NCBI GenBank assembly: GCA_035535495.1
Contig: DATLQA010000069.1
Coordinates: forward strand, 1-30,408
DNA length: 30,408 bases
Direction of reading: 5' to 3'
Source of the DNA: DASUZB01 sp035535495
GTDB lineage: Bacteria > Actinomycetota > CALGFH01
In this document: positions 16,292-22,979 of the stretch, piece by piece
Numbering within the stretch: position 1 is the first letter of the stretch
Layout of the letters: each line of letters starts with the position of its first letter
Notes under the pieces: model-generated
Told to the model about the DNA's origin: nothing
The model's database searches: none
Seen by the model: the letters and a program-made list of their open reading frames with translations, nothing else
Program-made: the position numbers and the translations under genes

Positions 16292-16388
16292 GGGCGACCT
16301 CCTTGGTTGACCGAACCGGGGCGGCCCATCATCCGCCACCCGGCCACCGGCGGGAAGAGCGCGGCCCACCCGCCGCCGGTCCAACCCT

Positions 16389-16512
16389 GTGTGGACGCTC
16401 CCCGCGTTCAGCGTGTTCCTCGGCCTGGTCATGTGGGCCGCCGCGTGGATCGGCGGCCATCGCGGGCATCTCCTACCTGGTCGCCCTGGTCTGGATGCGC
16501 TGGCGGTCCTGA
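16389..16512 (+). pseudogene. Small two-segment membrane ORF split by a one-base frameshift
   Basis: Starting at a GTG at 16389, the frame reads a hydrophobic segment (TLPAFSVFLGLVMWAAAWIGG). From about 16459 the good reading continues in the next frame as IAGISYLVALVWMRWRS and a stop at 16510-16512. The whole stretch is 124 bases, that is 41 codons plus one base, so a single extra base near 16455-16460 explains the break. A hairpin terminator follows 16 bp later. It could be a decayed gene, a sequencing error or, less likely, chance. No ribosome-binding site is visible. Confidence 0.35.
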
Positions 16513-16528
16513 CCGCCGCCAACGCAAG

Positions 16529-16559
16529 GGACCCGGGCGCTCGATCGAGCGCCCGGTCC
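16529..16559. terminator. Hairpin terminator between 16512 and 16589
   Basis: A 15-bp stem with one bulged C (16529-16544 with 16545-16559) has its centre at TCGATCGA, so the loop is minimal. On the + strand TTCGTCCC follows. On the minus strand TTGCGTT follows, a better tail. It probably terminates the SDR transcript coming from the right and could also end the small membrane ORF. Confidence 0.65.
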
Positions 16560-16588
16560 TTCGTCCCGCGCCGCGGCCGGGAGCCGGC

Positions 16589-17419
16589 TCAGCTCGTGCC
16601 CGCCTCCATCGGCTGTCCCTGGCGGTACATCTGTGGCGGCTTGATGCCGGCGCTCTGGCCGCCGTCGATCGGCACGGTGATGCCGGTCACGAACGACGCC
16701 TGGTCCGAGCAGAGCCAGAGGACCGTGGCGGCGACCTCCTCGGCCTGGCCGACGCGGCGCATCGGCGTGGACTGGCCGGCGCGGCGCTGCGCCTCCTCCC
16801 CGGCCTCCTCGAGGTGGTAGGTGAGGATCGGCCCCGGCGCCACCACGTTCACGCGGATGCCCTGGTCGGCGTAGTCCAGCGCCGCCACCCTGGTCAGGCC
16901 GATGATGCCGGCCTTGCCGGCGACGTAGCCGGCCAGGTTGGCGACCCCCTGGATCCCGCCGAGCGACGCCATGTTGACGATCGCACCGCCGCCTGAGCGC
17001 AGCATCGCCGGGATCTGGTACTTCATCCCCAGGAACGTGCCGCGGATGTTGGTGCGGATGGCCCGGTCGAACTCCTCCGGGTCGATCTCGGCGAGCGGGG
17101 TCGGCAGGGGACCGTCGGTGGCGTTGTTGAAGGCGGCGTCCAGGCGGCCGAAGGTGTCGAGGGTCTGCTGGACCAGCCGTTCGACCGAGGCCGGATCGCC
17201 CACGTCGGTGCGGACCGCCAGCGCCTGGCCGCCGTCGGCGCGGATGGCGTCGGCGACCTGCTCCAGCGCCTGCTGGTCGCGGGCGGCGAGGACGACGGCG
17301 GCGCCGGCCCGCGCGAAGGCGCGGGCGGTGACCGCGCCGATGCCGCGGCTGGCGCCGGCGACCAGGGCGACCTTCCCGGCGAGCGACGGCTGCGCCGGCA
17401 TCGTGGTCGGGGTGGTCAT
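16589..17419 (-). CDS. SDR-family oxidoreductase (classical short-chain dehydrogenase)
   Basis: The 276-aa product is a classical NAD(P)-dependent short-chain dehydrogenase. It has the glycine motif GASRGIG, the NNA motif (FNNATDG), the catalytic Ser in NMASLGGIQG and the Y-x3-K pair in YVAGK, then VAPGPILT and the C-terminal VTGITVPIDGGQSAG. The start at 17419 has GAGAGGAG a few bases upstream; longer versions would run into the tetR gene. It follows the tetR gene by 17 bp and is surely co-transcribed with it, so the substrate is probably related to that regulator's ligand. The substrate is unknown. Confidence 0.9.
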   Translation of the reverse strand: MTTPTTMPAQPSLAGKVALVAGASRGIGAVTARAFARAGAAVVLAARDQQALEQVADAIRADGGQALAVRTDVGDPASVERLVQQTLDTFGRLDAAFNNATDGPLPTPLAEIDPEEFDRAIRTNIRGTFLGMKYQIPAMLRSGGGAIVNMASLGGIQGVANLAGYVAGKAGIIGLTRVAALDYADQGIRVNVVAPGPILTYHLEEAGEEAQRRAGQSTPMRRVGQAEEVAATVLWLCSDQASFVTGITVPIDGGQSAGIKPPQMYRQGQPMEAGTS

Positions 17420-17436
17420 GGTGTGCTCCTCTCGGT

Positions 17437-18144
17437 TCAGGTTCGCGGTTCCGGTGGGCTTCCGTCCCGCGGCCACGCGGCGGTCTCCGCCATGGCGGCG
17501 AGGTCGTCGAAGGTCATCGCCGGGCCGGCCAGGGGCGCCTCGGGCGCGGCCCGCGATCGCAGCCCGTCGAGGACCAGGTCCAGGTGGCGGTGGGCCAGGC
17601 GCCGGTTGACCACTGGCGGGAAGGGGCCGGGCAGCGGGCGGGCGAGCCGGACCAGCAGCAGGCCGACGTCCCCTGAGGTCACGTCGCCGCGGAGCGACCC
17701 GTCGGCGCGGGCGGCGGCGACGATCGCCTCGACCGCCTTGGCCGAGGCACGGCGGGCGGTCAGCAGCTCCTCGTCCAGCCGCAGCTGGCCGATCAGCGCC
17801 GGCATGACCGCGGAGATGCCCAGGTCGAGCGCGCGGTGCAGGTAGCGGGCGAGCGCCGCGAAGGCGTCGGGTTCCGCGGCCAGCGCGGTGCTGGCCTCGT
17901 GGGTGGAGCGGCCGAGCAGGTCCAAGGCGACCTCGTGCAGCAGGGCCGGCCGATCGGGGAAGCGGCGGTACAGCGTGGCGATGCCCACGCCGGCGCGCCG
18001 GGCGATCTCGTCGAGGGGCGCGTCGGCGCCCTGCTCGACGATGACGTCGCGGGCCGCGGCCAGGAGCCGTTCGCGGTTGCGGACGGCGTCCGCTCGCAAT
18101 CGCCGTAGCGGCGCGGCGTTGGTGGCGCGGGGTTCGCTCGGCAC
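17437..18144 (-). CDS. TetR-family transcriptional regulator
   Basis: The 235-aa protein has an N-terminal TetR helix-turn-helix (RLLAAARDVIVEQGADAPLDEIARRAGVGIATLYRRFPDRPALL, about residues 23-65) and a helical ligand-binding C-terminal domain. The frame is open far upstream across the EamA gene, but GTG at 18144 is taken as the start because GAGGGGAG ends 6 nt before it and the reading frame then begins at the usual distance from the HTH. The SDR gene follows 17 bp later. Two GGAGG-N5-CCTCC palindromes upstream suggest autoregulation. Confidence 0.88.
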   Translation of the reverse strand: MPSEPRATNAAPLRRLRADAVRNRERLLAAARDVIVEQGADAPLDEIARRAGVGIATLYRRFPDRPALLHEVALDLLGRSTHEASTALAAEPDAFAALARYLHRALDLGISAVMPALIGQLRLDEELLTARRASAKAVEAIVAAARADGSLRGDVTSGDVGLLLVRLARPLPGPFPPVVNRRLAHRHLDLVLDGLRSRAAPEAPLAGPAMTFDDLAAMAETAAWPRDGSPPEPRT

Positions 18145-18173
18145 CCTTGACTCCCCTCTATTTCTCTCTATGC

Positions 18174-18188
18174 GGAGGAATCTCCTCC
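18174..18188. promoter_or_regulatory. Palindrome A upstream of tetR
   Basis: GGAGGA and TCCTCC are separated by three bases, about 30 bp before the tetR start codon. Read as GGAGG-N5-CCTCC it has the same form as palindrome B, with centres 40 bp apart. It is a plausible operator for the TetR protein itself. Confidence 0.45.
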
Positions 18189-18211
18189 ATTTGAGCCAGG
18201 GTAGCACAGAA

Positions 18212-18230
18212 CCGGAGGATGTGCCTCCGG
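18212..18230. promoter_or_regulatory. Palindrome B upstream of tetR (or EamA terminator)
   Basis: CCGGAGG and CCTCCGG are perfect 7-bp arms around ATGTG. The core GGAGG-N5-CCTCC equals that of palindrome A. It lies 15 bp after the EamA stop and is followed in the minus direction by TTCTGT, so it could instead be a weak terminator. Confidence 0.45.
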
Positions 18231-18245
18231 AACGGGATGGCGCGG

Positions 18246-19160
18246 TCAGTGCTCGCGGCGGGAGGTCAGCCAGGCGCCGCCGAGCACCAGCGCGGTGCCG
18301 AGCAGCGCCGCGGGCGCCACCCGCTCGTCCAGGAAGGCGACGCCGAGCGCGATCGCCACCACCGGGATGAAGTAGGTGGCGACCGCGCCGCGCGGCCCGC
18401 CGACACGCCCGACCAGGGTGGTCATGAGCGCGAAGGCGAGCCCGGTCCCGAGGATCCCGAGCGGCAGCATGGCCAGTGCCGCCCCCGGATCGAAGCTCGA
18501 TCCGGGCAGGCTCCACAGGCCGAACGGCACCAGCGGCACCAGCGCGGCGAGCTGGGCGCGGAACAGGACCGGGAGGGCGCCATAGCGCTGCTGCAGTGGC
18601 ACCGCCAGGTTGACGGAGAGCCCGTAGAGCAGGACCGCCAACACCACCAGGGCGGCGCCGAGGGTGGTGGCCCGGGAGCCCCGCACCTCCGGCCAGGAGA
18701 TCGCCACCACGCCGGCGAAGCCGACGACCAGCCCGAGCGTCTGCGTCCGACCGAGCGGCCGGCGCAGCAGCACCACCGCCCAGGCGGCCCCGAACAGCGG
18801 CACCGCGCCGTTGAGCATGCCGGCCACCGACGAGTCGATCCACTGCTGCGCCACCGGGAACAGGACCAGCGGCCCGGCCATCCAGACCAGCCCGAGCAGC
18901 GCCACCCTCGGCATGTCCTCGCGGTCGACGGCGCGGCGCGACGCCGGGATCAGCGCCAGCGCCGCGGCGCCGAGCACGACCCGCGCCAGCGCGATCACCC
19001 CCGGCCGGAACGCCTCCAGGCCCAGGTCGATGAACAGGAACGAGGACCCCCAGATCACCGCGATGGCCGCGAGCAGCAGCCACTCCCCGGCGCCGAACGC
19101 CTCGGAGCGGCTCCCGCTCCCGGCCTCGAGCAGCCGCCTGCGCGCCGTCGTCCCACCCAC
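18246..19160 (-). CDS. EamA-family (DMT superfamily) transporter
   Basis: The 304-aa protein has about ten predicted membrane helices in two repeats of five, the layout of EamA drug/metabolite exporters. The first helix carries AVIWGSSFLFIDLGLEAF, matching the family's conserved W-G-S/F pattern. The second repeat starts near TTLGAALVVLAVLLYGLSV and ends FLDERVAPAALLGTALVLGGAWL, the usual E-x3-P-x2-G close. The GTG start at 19160 has an AGGAG sequence 5 nt upstream. The substrate cannot be predicted. It lies between two regulators on the same strand, with terminator-like hairpins on both sides, and is probably its own unit. Confidence 0.88.
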   Translation of the reverse strand: MGGTTARRRLLEAGSGSRSEAFGAGEWLLLAAIAVIWGSSFLFIDLGLEAFRPGVIALARVVLGAAALALIPASRRAVDREDMPRVALLGLVWMAGPLVLFPVAQQWIDSSVAGMLNGAVPLFGAAWAVVLLRRPLGRTQTLGLVVGFAGVVAISWPEVRGSRATTLGAALVVLAVLLYGLSVNLAVPLQQRYGALPVLFRAQLAALVPLVPFGLWSLPGSSFDPGAALAMLPLGILGTGLAFALMTTLVGRVGGPRGAVATYFIPVVAIALGVAFLDERVAPAALLGTALVLGGAWLTSRREH

Positions 19161-19205
19161 CTGTGCTCCTGTAGCGTCCGGACGGGCTTCCGATCGTCAG
19201 GGTAG

Positions 19206-19246
19206 GGCTAAGGCACCCAGGGGAGGATCGGGCGAGCGCCTTAGCC
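19206..19246 (-). terminator. Inverted repeat after the XRE-cupin gene
   Basis: GGCTAAGGC (19206-19214) and GCCTTAGCC (19238-19246) are perfect 9-bp arms around 23 bases. GCGAG/CTCGC (19232-19250) offers an alternative smaller hairpin. It lies about 34 bp downstream of the XRE-cupin stop and before the EamA start, so it most likely ends the regulator's transcript. Confidence 0.5.
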
Positions 19247-19279
19247 TCGCGGTCCCGCCTACCTCAGGTTGCGGGCGCG

Positions 19280-19969
19280 TCACATGGGGCGGAGCGCCAT
19301 CCAGATGGCGCGGGCGGGCCGCCGTCCGGGATTGCGCCAGCGATGCGGCCGGTCGGTGCGGAAGTGCAGCGAGTCGCCGGGCGCCAGCAGCACGGTCTCG
19401 TCGTCGACCTTGAACTCGAGCTCGCCTTCGAGCAGGTGGACGAGCTCCTCGCCCGGGTGCTCCATGGGTCGCTCGCCGCTGTCGGCGAGCGGGTCGAGGC
19501 GGGCCGCGGCGCCGGCCATGAAGAAGCGGCCGTACGGGCCGGAGATGCTCCGCAGCTCCAGGCCCTCCTTGGAGGTGAACACCGGCCGCTGCTGGCCGGC
19601 GCGGACCACCACCACCGGGCCGTCGCTCGAGGTGTCCTCGTCGACGAAGTAGGACACCGGCCGGTTGAGGGCGACGGCGAGCTTCATCAGGGTGGTGATG
19701 GTCGGGACCATCCCGTTGCGCTCGATCTTGTGGATGGCGGCGGCCGAGATGTCGGAGCGCTCCCCGAGCTGCTGCAACGACAGCCCCTTCAGCTGGCGCA
19801 GCTGGCGGACCTTCGGCCCGATCGACTGGATGATCTGGCCGAGCTCGTCCTGCCTGGCTCCGAGCGCCTCCGCCTCGGGCGGCGCGGCGACCTCACGGGC
19901 GGGCGAGCGGCGCCTGGCTCGCCCGGTCGCGGTCGCCTCGGTGTCCACGCGTGCCTTCGTGCTCTCCAC
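19280..19969 (-). CDS. XRE-family regulator with C-terminal cupin domain
   Basis: The 229-aa protein has a disordered Ala/Glu/Arg-rich start and then an XRE helix-turn-helix (VRQLRQLKGLSLQQLGERSDISAAAIHKIERNGMVPTITTLMKLAVAL, about residues 53-100). A cupin_2 sensor domain follows (EELVHLLEGELEFKVDDETVLLAPGDSLHF, then RPHRW). Regulators of this build usually sense a small molecule and control a neighbouring catabolic or stress operon. It is divergent from the flavoprotein/DsrE operon and shares a 118-bp intergenic region with it, so that operon is the likely target. The start is GTG at 19969 with a distant GAGGGG. Confidence 0.88.
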   Translation of the reverse strand: MESTKARVDTEATATGRARRRSPAREVAAPPEAEALGARQDELGQIIQSIGPKVRQLRQLKGLSLQQLGERSDISAAAIHKIERNGMVPTITTLMKLAVALNRPVSYFVDEDTSSDGPVVVVRAGQQRPVFTSKEGLELRSISGPYGRFFMAGAAARLDPLADSGERPMEHPGEELVHLLEGELEFKVDDETVLLAPGDSLHFRTDRPHRWRNPGRRPARAIWMALRPM

Positions 19970-20006
19970 GATGGGCTGACCCCTCTCACCGGTTCAGGGA
20001 CCTGCC

Positions 20007-20034
20007 TTGACGGTCAGGCTCCGCCTAGTAGTAT
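20007..20034 (+). promoter_or_regulatory. Putative promoter of the flavoprotein/DsrE operon
   Basis: TTGACG (20007-20012) and TAGTAT (20029-20034) are 16 bp apart; TATAAG at 20032-20037 is an alternative -10. The region lies between the divergent XRE-cupin regulator and the flavoprotein gene, where the regulator would be expected to bind. Confidence 0.5.
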
Positions 20035-20087
20035 AAGCGACGGCGCGTTCATCATCGTGAATTCCTGCCGGCCTCCGGGGGGGAAGG

Positions 20088-21422
20088 ATGCCACCACGGA
20101 TCGTCGTCGTCGGGGGTGGCGCCGCCGGGATCGGTGCCGCCGGAAGCGCCAAGCAGGCCGACCCGCAGGCCGTGGTGACCGTCTACACCGAGTACGAGGA
20201 CGCCGCCTACAGCCCCTGCGGGATCCCCTACGTCCACGGCCGCGAGATCCCCGACTTCCAGCGCCTCTTCCTCCAGGAGAAGGCGGCGTACCGCGAGGCC
20301 GGCATCGACATCCACTACGAGACGCGGGTGACCGCGCTCGATCTCGACCGGCGCGCGGTCCAGGTGGAAGGTGAGGGCCCGGTGCCGTTCGACCACCTGG
20401 TGGTGGCGACCGGCTTCGACTACGCCGACCCGGGCGTGCCAGGGACCGACCTCGGCGGCCTGTACTACGTCAAGAACATCCGCCGGGCCATGGAGTGGGA
20501 CAAGGTCCTCGACACCACCAAGGTCGCGGTGGTGGTCGACGCGTCGCCGCTCGGCCTCGAGATGGTCACCGCGCTGGCCCACCGCGGCATCGAGACGCAC
20601 CTGGTCGACCCGCACCCCTGGCCGCTGGCCGAGTTCGCCGACCCCGACATCATGCAGCCGGTAGAGGAGTCGTGGACCGAGCTCGGCGTGAAGATGCACC
20701 TCAACACCAAGGTCGAGGCGTTCGTCGGTGACGGCGCCGTGCGGGCGGTGCGCACCTCCAAGGGCGAGCTGCCGGCCGACCTCGCGGTGGTCTGCACCCA
20801 CAAGCGACCCAACAACGCGCTCGCCCGCCAGGCCGGGATCAAGCTGGGCTCGACCGGCGGCATCGTGGTCGACGAGCGGATGGCGGCCTCGGTTCCCGGC
20901 GTCTACGCCGCCGGTGACTGCGTGGAGCTGCCCCACGGCGTCAGCAACGTCCCGGTGCAGGGCCTGTCAGGCAGCCACGCCTACGCGCAGGGCAAGGTGG
21001 CCGGCGCCAACGCCGCCGGCCGGCCGCGCGCCTACCAGCCGGTCTACGTGCCCTGGGGGATGGTGGCCGGGAAGTGGGTGATCGGCGGCGCCTCGTTCGG
21101 GGAGACCAACGCCACCGCGCTCGGGACCCCGTTCGTCATGGGCGTCGCCCAGGGGATCTCGCGCGCCCGCTACTACCCGGGCGTCACCAAGGTGCGGGTG
21201 AAGCTGCTGGCGGAGCCGGGCAACCTGCGGCTGATCGGCGCCCAGATGGTCGGGCAGGAGGGGATCAAGGAGCGGGCCGACTTCCTGGCCATGGCCATCA
21301 GGACCGGCGTCACGCTGGAAGACCTGGCCTGGATGGAGAACGTCTACTCGCCGCCCATCGGGGCGCTGAACGAGCCGATCGCGCTGGCCGCCCAGAACGG
21401 CCTGGCATCGGCGGGGAGGTGA
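20088..21422 (+). CDS. FAD-dependent single-cysteine disulfide oxidoreductase (CoA-disulfide reductase/NADH oxidase-like)
   Basis: The 444-aa protein has the two-Rossmann fold of the pyridine-nucleotide-disulfide oxidoreductases. It has the FAD loop VVVGGGAAGIGAAG (6-19), the single active-site cysteine C44 in SPCGIPY, the linker VVATGFDY, the second FAD motif VPGVYAAGDCVEL and a C-terminal dimerisation domain with ENVYSPPIG. A single Cys in this context marks the CoA-disulfide reductase, NADH oxidase and polysulfide reductase group. One oddity is that the second nucleotide loop reads VVVDASPLGLE (148-158) where relatives have G-x-G-x-x-G-x-E, so NAD(P)H binding may be altered. GGGGGGAAGG directly precedes the ATG. 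It overlaps closely with the 88-aa gene behind it. The substrate could be a disulfide of CoA, coenzyme M or a persulfide, which is inference. Confidence 0.85.
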   Translation: MPPRIVVVGGGAAGIGAAGSAKQADPQAVVTVYTEYEDAAYSPCGIPYVHGREIPDFQRLFLQEKAAYREAGIDIHYETRVTALDLDRRAVQVEGEGPVPFDHLVVATGFDYADPGVPGTDLGGLYYVKNIRRAMEWDKVLDTTKVAVVVDASPLGLEMVTALAHRGIETHLVDPHPWPLAEFADPDIMQPVEESWTELGVKMHLNTKVEAFVGDGAVRAVRTSKGELPADLAVVCTHKRPNNALARQAGIKLGSTGGIVVDERMAASVPGVYAAGDCVELPHGVSNVPVQGLSGSHAYAQGKVAGANAAGRPRAYQPVYVPWGMVAGKWVIGGASFGETNATALGTPFVMGVAQGISRARYYPGVTKVRVKLLAEPGNLRLIGAQMVGQEGIKERADFLAMAIRTGVTLEDLAWMENVYSPPIGALNEPIALAAQNGLASAGR

Positions 21423-21423
21423 G

Positions 21424-21690
21424 GTGAGCTTCTCGCAGTGGCTCCGCGCGAACTCGGAGCGCTACCTGCTCGAGCACGCCCAGGCGGAGATGGCCAGGCG
21501 CTACCTGGACCGTCCGGGGCCGGTGACAGAGCCGGGCCTGCGCTCCCTGTTCTGGCGGCGCATCTTCGTACCCGTCTACCGGCGCCTCCCCTGGGGCCTG
21601 CGCCGCGCCGCGATCCAGGCCCTCCCCGGCAGCCACCGGCAGCGCTGGCAGGGCAGGAGGCCGCATCCCCGTCCACCCGTCGTCAAGTGA
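21424..21690 (+). CDS. Small basic hypothetical protein
   Basis: This 88-aa ORF starts with GTG one base after the flavoprotein stop, with GGGGAGG upstream. The product is rich in Arg and Trp. It shows an amphipathic segment (SLFWRRIFVPVYRRLPWGLRRAAIQAL) that could lie on a membrane or on a partner protein, and no cysteine. I do not recognise the family. It is clearly co-translated with the flavoprotein and precedes the DsrE-like gene by 43 bp. Confidence 0.65.
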   Translation: MSFSQWLRANSERYLLEHAQAEMARRYLDRPGPVTEPGLRSLFWRRIFVPVYRRLPWGLRRAAIQALPGSHRQRWQGRRPHPRPPVVK

Positions 21691-21733
21691 CCCAGCCCGA
21701 CCGAGGCATCCTCAACCAGTAGGAGGATCGCGC

Positions 21734-22225
21734 ATGCCGCAGAAGAGCGTAGACACCGCGAAGGCCGAGGAGGGCGCGTACCTCTACAACACCGAAGAGA
21801 AGGTGTTCGAGGACATCCGCGCCAACGAAGGCGAGAAGGCCTTCGTGTTCATGCACACCGTCCCCTACGAGGGATCCGTCGGCCTGGTGAACCTGCTCAC
21901 CGCCACCCGGCTGGTCCGCAAGGGGTTCGACGTCCACGTCGTGCTGTACGGCCCAGGAGTCCTGATGGCGTCGGGCACGCGCGGCTGGCCGTCAGTGGGC
22001 AACGAGGGCTTCCCCGGGAACCTGGCGATCAACAACCAGATCAAGACGCTCCTCAAGGAAGGCGCGCACGTCTACGCGTGCCGGTTCGCCATGGGCGCGC
22101 TCTACGGCTACCGGGAGGACGACCTGATCGAAGGGGTCACCCCGTTCAACCCGCTCGACGTGCTGGACTCGGCGCTCACCGCGTGGCGGGCCGGCGCCTT
22201 CCAGCTCAACACCTGGACGGTATAG
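21734..22225 (+). CDS. DsrE-like protein of the MSMEG_0572/Sll0783 family
   Basis: The 163-aa protein has a DsrE/DsrF-like fold pattern and resembles the MSMEG_0572/Sll0783 family, named for a nitrogen-starvation response in Mycobacterium smegmatis and Synechocystis. Matching stretches are HTVPYEGSVGLVNLLTATRLVRKGF, VVLYGPGVLM, VYACRFAMGALYGY, ITPFNPLDVLD-like VTPFNPLDVLD and the end LNTWTV. One cysteine (YACRF) is at the position where DsrE relatives carry persulfide, though in this family its role is unproven. AGGAGGA lies 6 nt before the ATG. It ends the operon with the flavoprotein and converges on the allH-like gene with a 20-bp overlap. Confidence 0.82.
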   Translation: MPQKSVDTAKAEEGAYLYNTEEKVFEDIRANEGEKAFVFMHTVPYEGSVGLVNLLTATRLVRKGFDVHVVLYGPGVLMASGTRGWPSVGNEGFPGNLAINNQIKTLLKEGAHVYACRFAMGALYGYREDDLIEGVTPFNPLDVLDSALTAWRAGAFQLNTWTV

Positions 22226-22979
22226 CCGCCCGTAACCCGTAGCAGAAGTCGGCGCCCGAGGTGGCGCCGACTTCCGCGACGGCGGTCGCCGCCGCCAGCG
22301 CGGCGGCGCGGTCGCCACGCGCGGCGGCGCCGAGAAGCTGGTGCACCGGCGCGAGCGCCTGGCCGGCGGCGGCACAGCGCAGCACCGTGAGGCTGAGGGT
22401 GGTGGTCGGTGCGCCGGCCACGGCCGCGCCCAGCCGCGGTTCGGCGTCGGGTCCCTCGACGGCGCGCAGGGCGAGCAGCATCCCGGCCAGGGCGTCGTCC
22501 CCGGCGGGGGTGAGGCCCGGTCCGAGCCCCGCCAGCGTGTCCACGGCCCCGGCGAGATCGCCGGCGCGCAGCCGGGCGACCGCGCGCCGCGCCGGCTCCC
22601 GGTAGGGCGCGGTGGTGAGCGCCGAACCGGCGGCGACCGCCGCCGTCGCCCAGACCACCAGGCCGGCGCCGCGCCGCACCTCGTCGGGATCTGGCAGCGG
22701 CCCGGTCCACGGCCGGGCTCCGCCCAGCTCCACCACCGAGCCGCCCACGTGCAGCCGGCTGCCCGCGCGCCGGACCGCAGCGCCGCGCGCGGATGGGAGC
22801 GGGCCGTCGAGGGTGACGTGCAGCGGCCCTGGCGGGACGGCCGGCGCGGTCAGCGCGACCGGCCCGCCCGGCAGCCGCACCCAGGCGGCCTTGCGGTAGG
22901 CGGCCACCACCTCCCCGTCCCCGGACGCCAGGGCGGCGGCGGCGTGTCCGCCGATGAGGCGGGCACCGAGCTGGCTCAC
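22206..22979 (-). CDS. DUF2877 (AllH-like) protein
   Basis: The 257-aa product carries the DUF2877 hallmark LAGLGPGLTPAGDDALAGMLLA (about residues 150-172), preceded by a beta-rich N-terminal half. DUF2877 proteins are known as AllH, a component of the AllFGH oxamate carbamoyltransferase of allantoin degradation. The GTG start at 22979 overlaps the stop of the allG-like gene as GTGA, so the pair is translationally coupled. Longer upstream reading would run into that gene. The 3' end overlaps the convergent DsrE-like gene by 20 bp. No FdrA/AllF gene is present in the window, so the classical reaction cannot be assumed. Confidence 0.8.
   Translation of the reverse strand: MSQLGARLIGGHAAAALASGDGEVVAAYRKAAWVRLPGGPVALTAPAVPPGPLHVTLDGPLPSARGAAVRRAGSRLHVGGSVVELGGARPWTGPLPDPDEVRRGAGLVVWATAAVAAGSALTTAPYREPARRAVARLRAGDLAGAVDTLAGLGPGLTPAGDDALAGMLLALRAVEGPDAEPRLGAAVAGAPTTTLSLTVLRCAAAGQALAPVHQLLGAAARGDRAAALAAATAVAEVGATSGADFCYGLRAAIPSRC
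22245..22274. terminator. Perfect 12-bp hairpin after the DsrE-like gene
   Basis: GAAGTCGGCGCC (22245-22256) pairs perfectly with 22263-22274 around the loop CGAGGT. It starts 20 bp after the DsrE-like stop but is part of the allH-like coding sequence on the other strand. It probably ends the + strand operon; no T-run follows. Confidence 0.55.

Noticed and set aside
17437..19083. A single 548-aa protein joining the TetR domain to an N-terminal extension
   Set aside because: The N-terminal part is the shadow of the EamA gene, and the TetR protein has its own GTG with a good ribosome-binding site at 18144.
20088..21422. 2-ketopropyl-coenzyme M oxidoreductase/carboxylase, which would complete an epoxide pathway
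   Set aside because: That enzyme has a CxxxxC redox pair and is longer. This protein has a single Cys in SPCGIPY and is 444 aa, so it belongs to the CoA-disulfide reductase/NADH oxidase side of the family.
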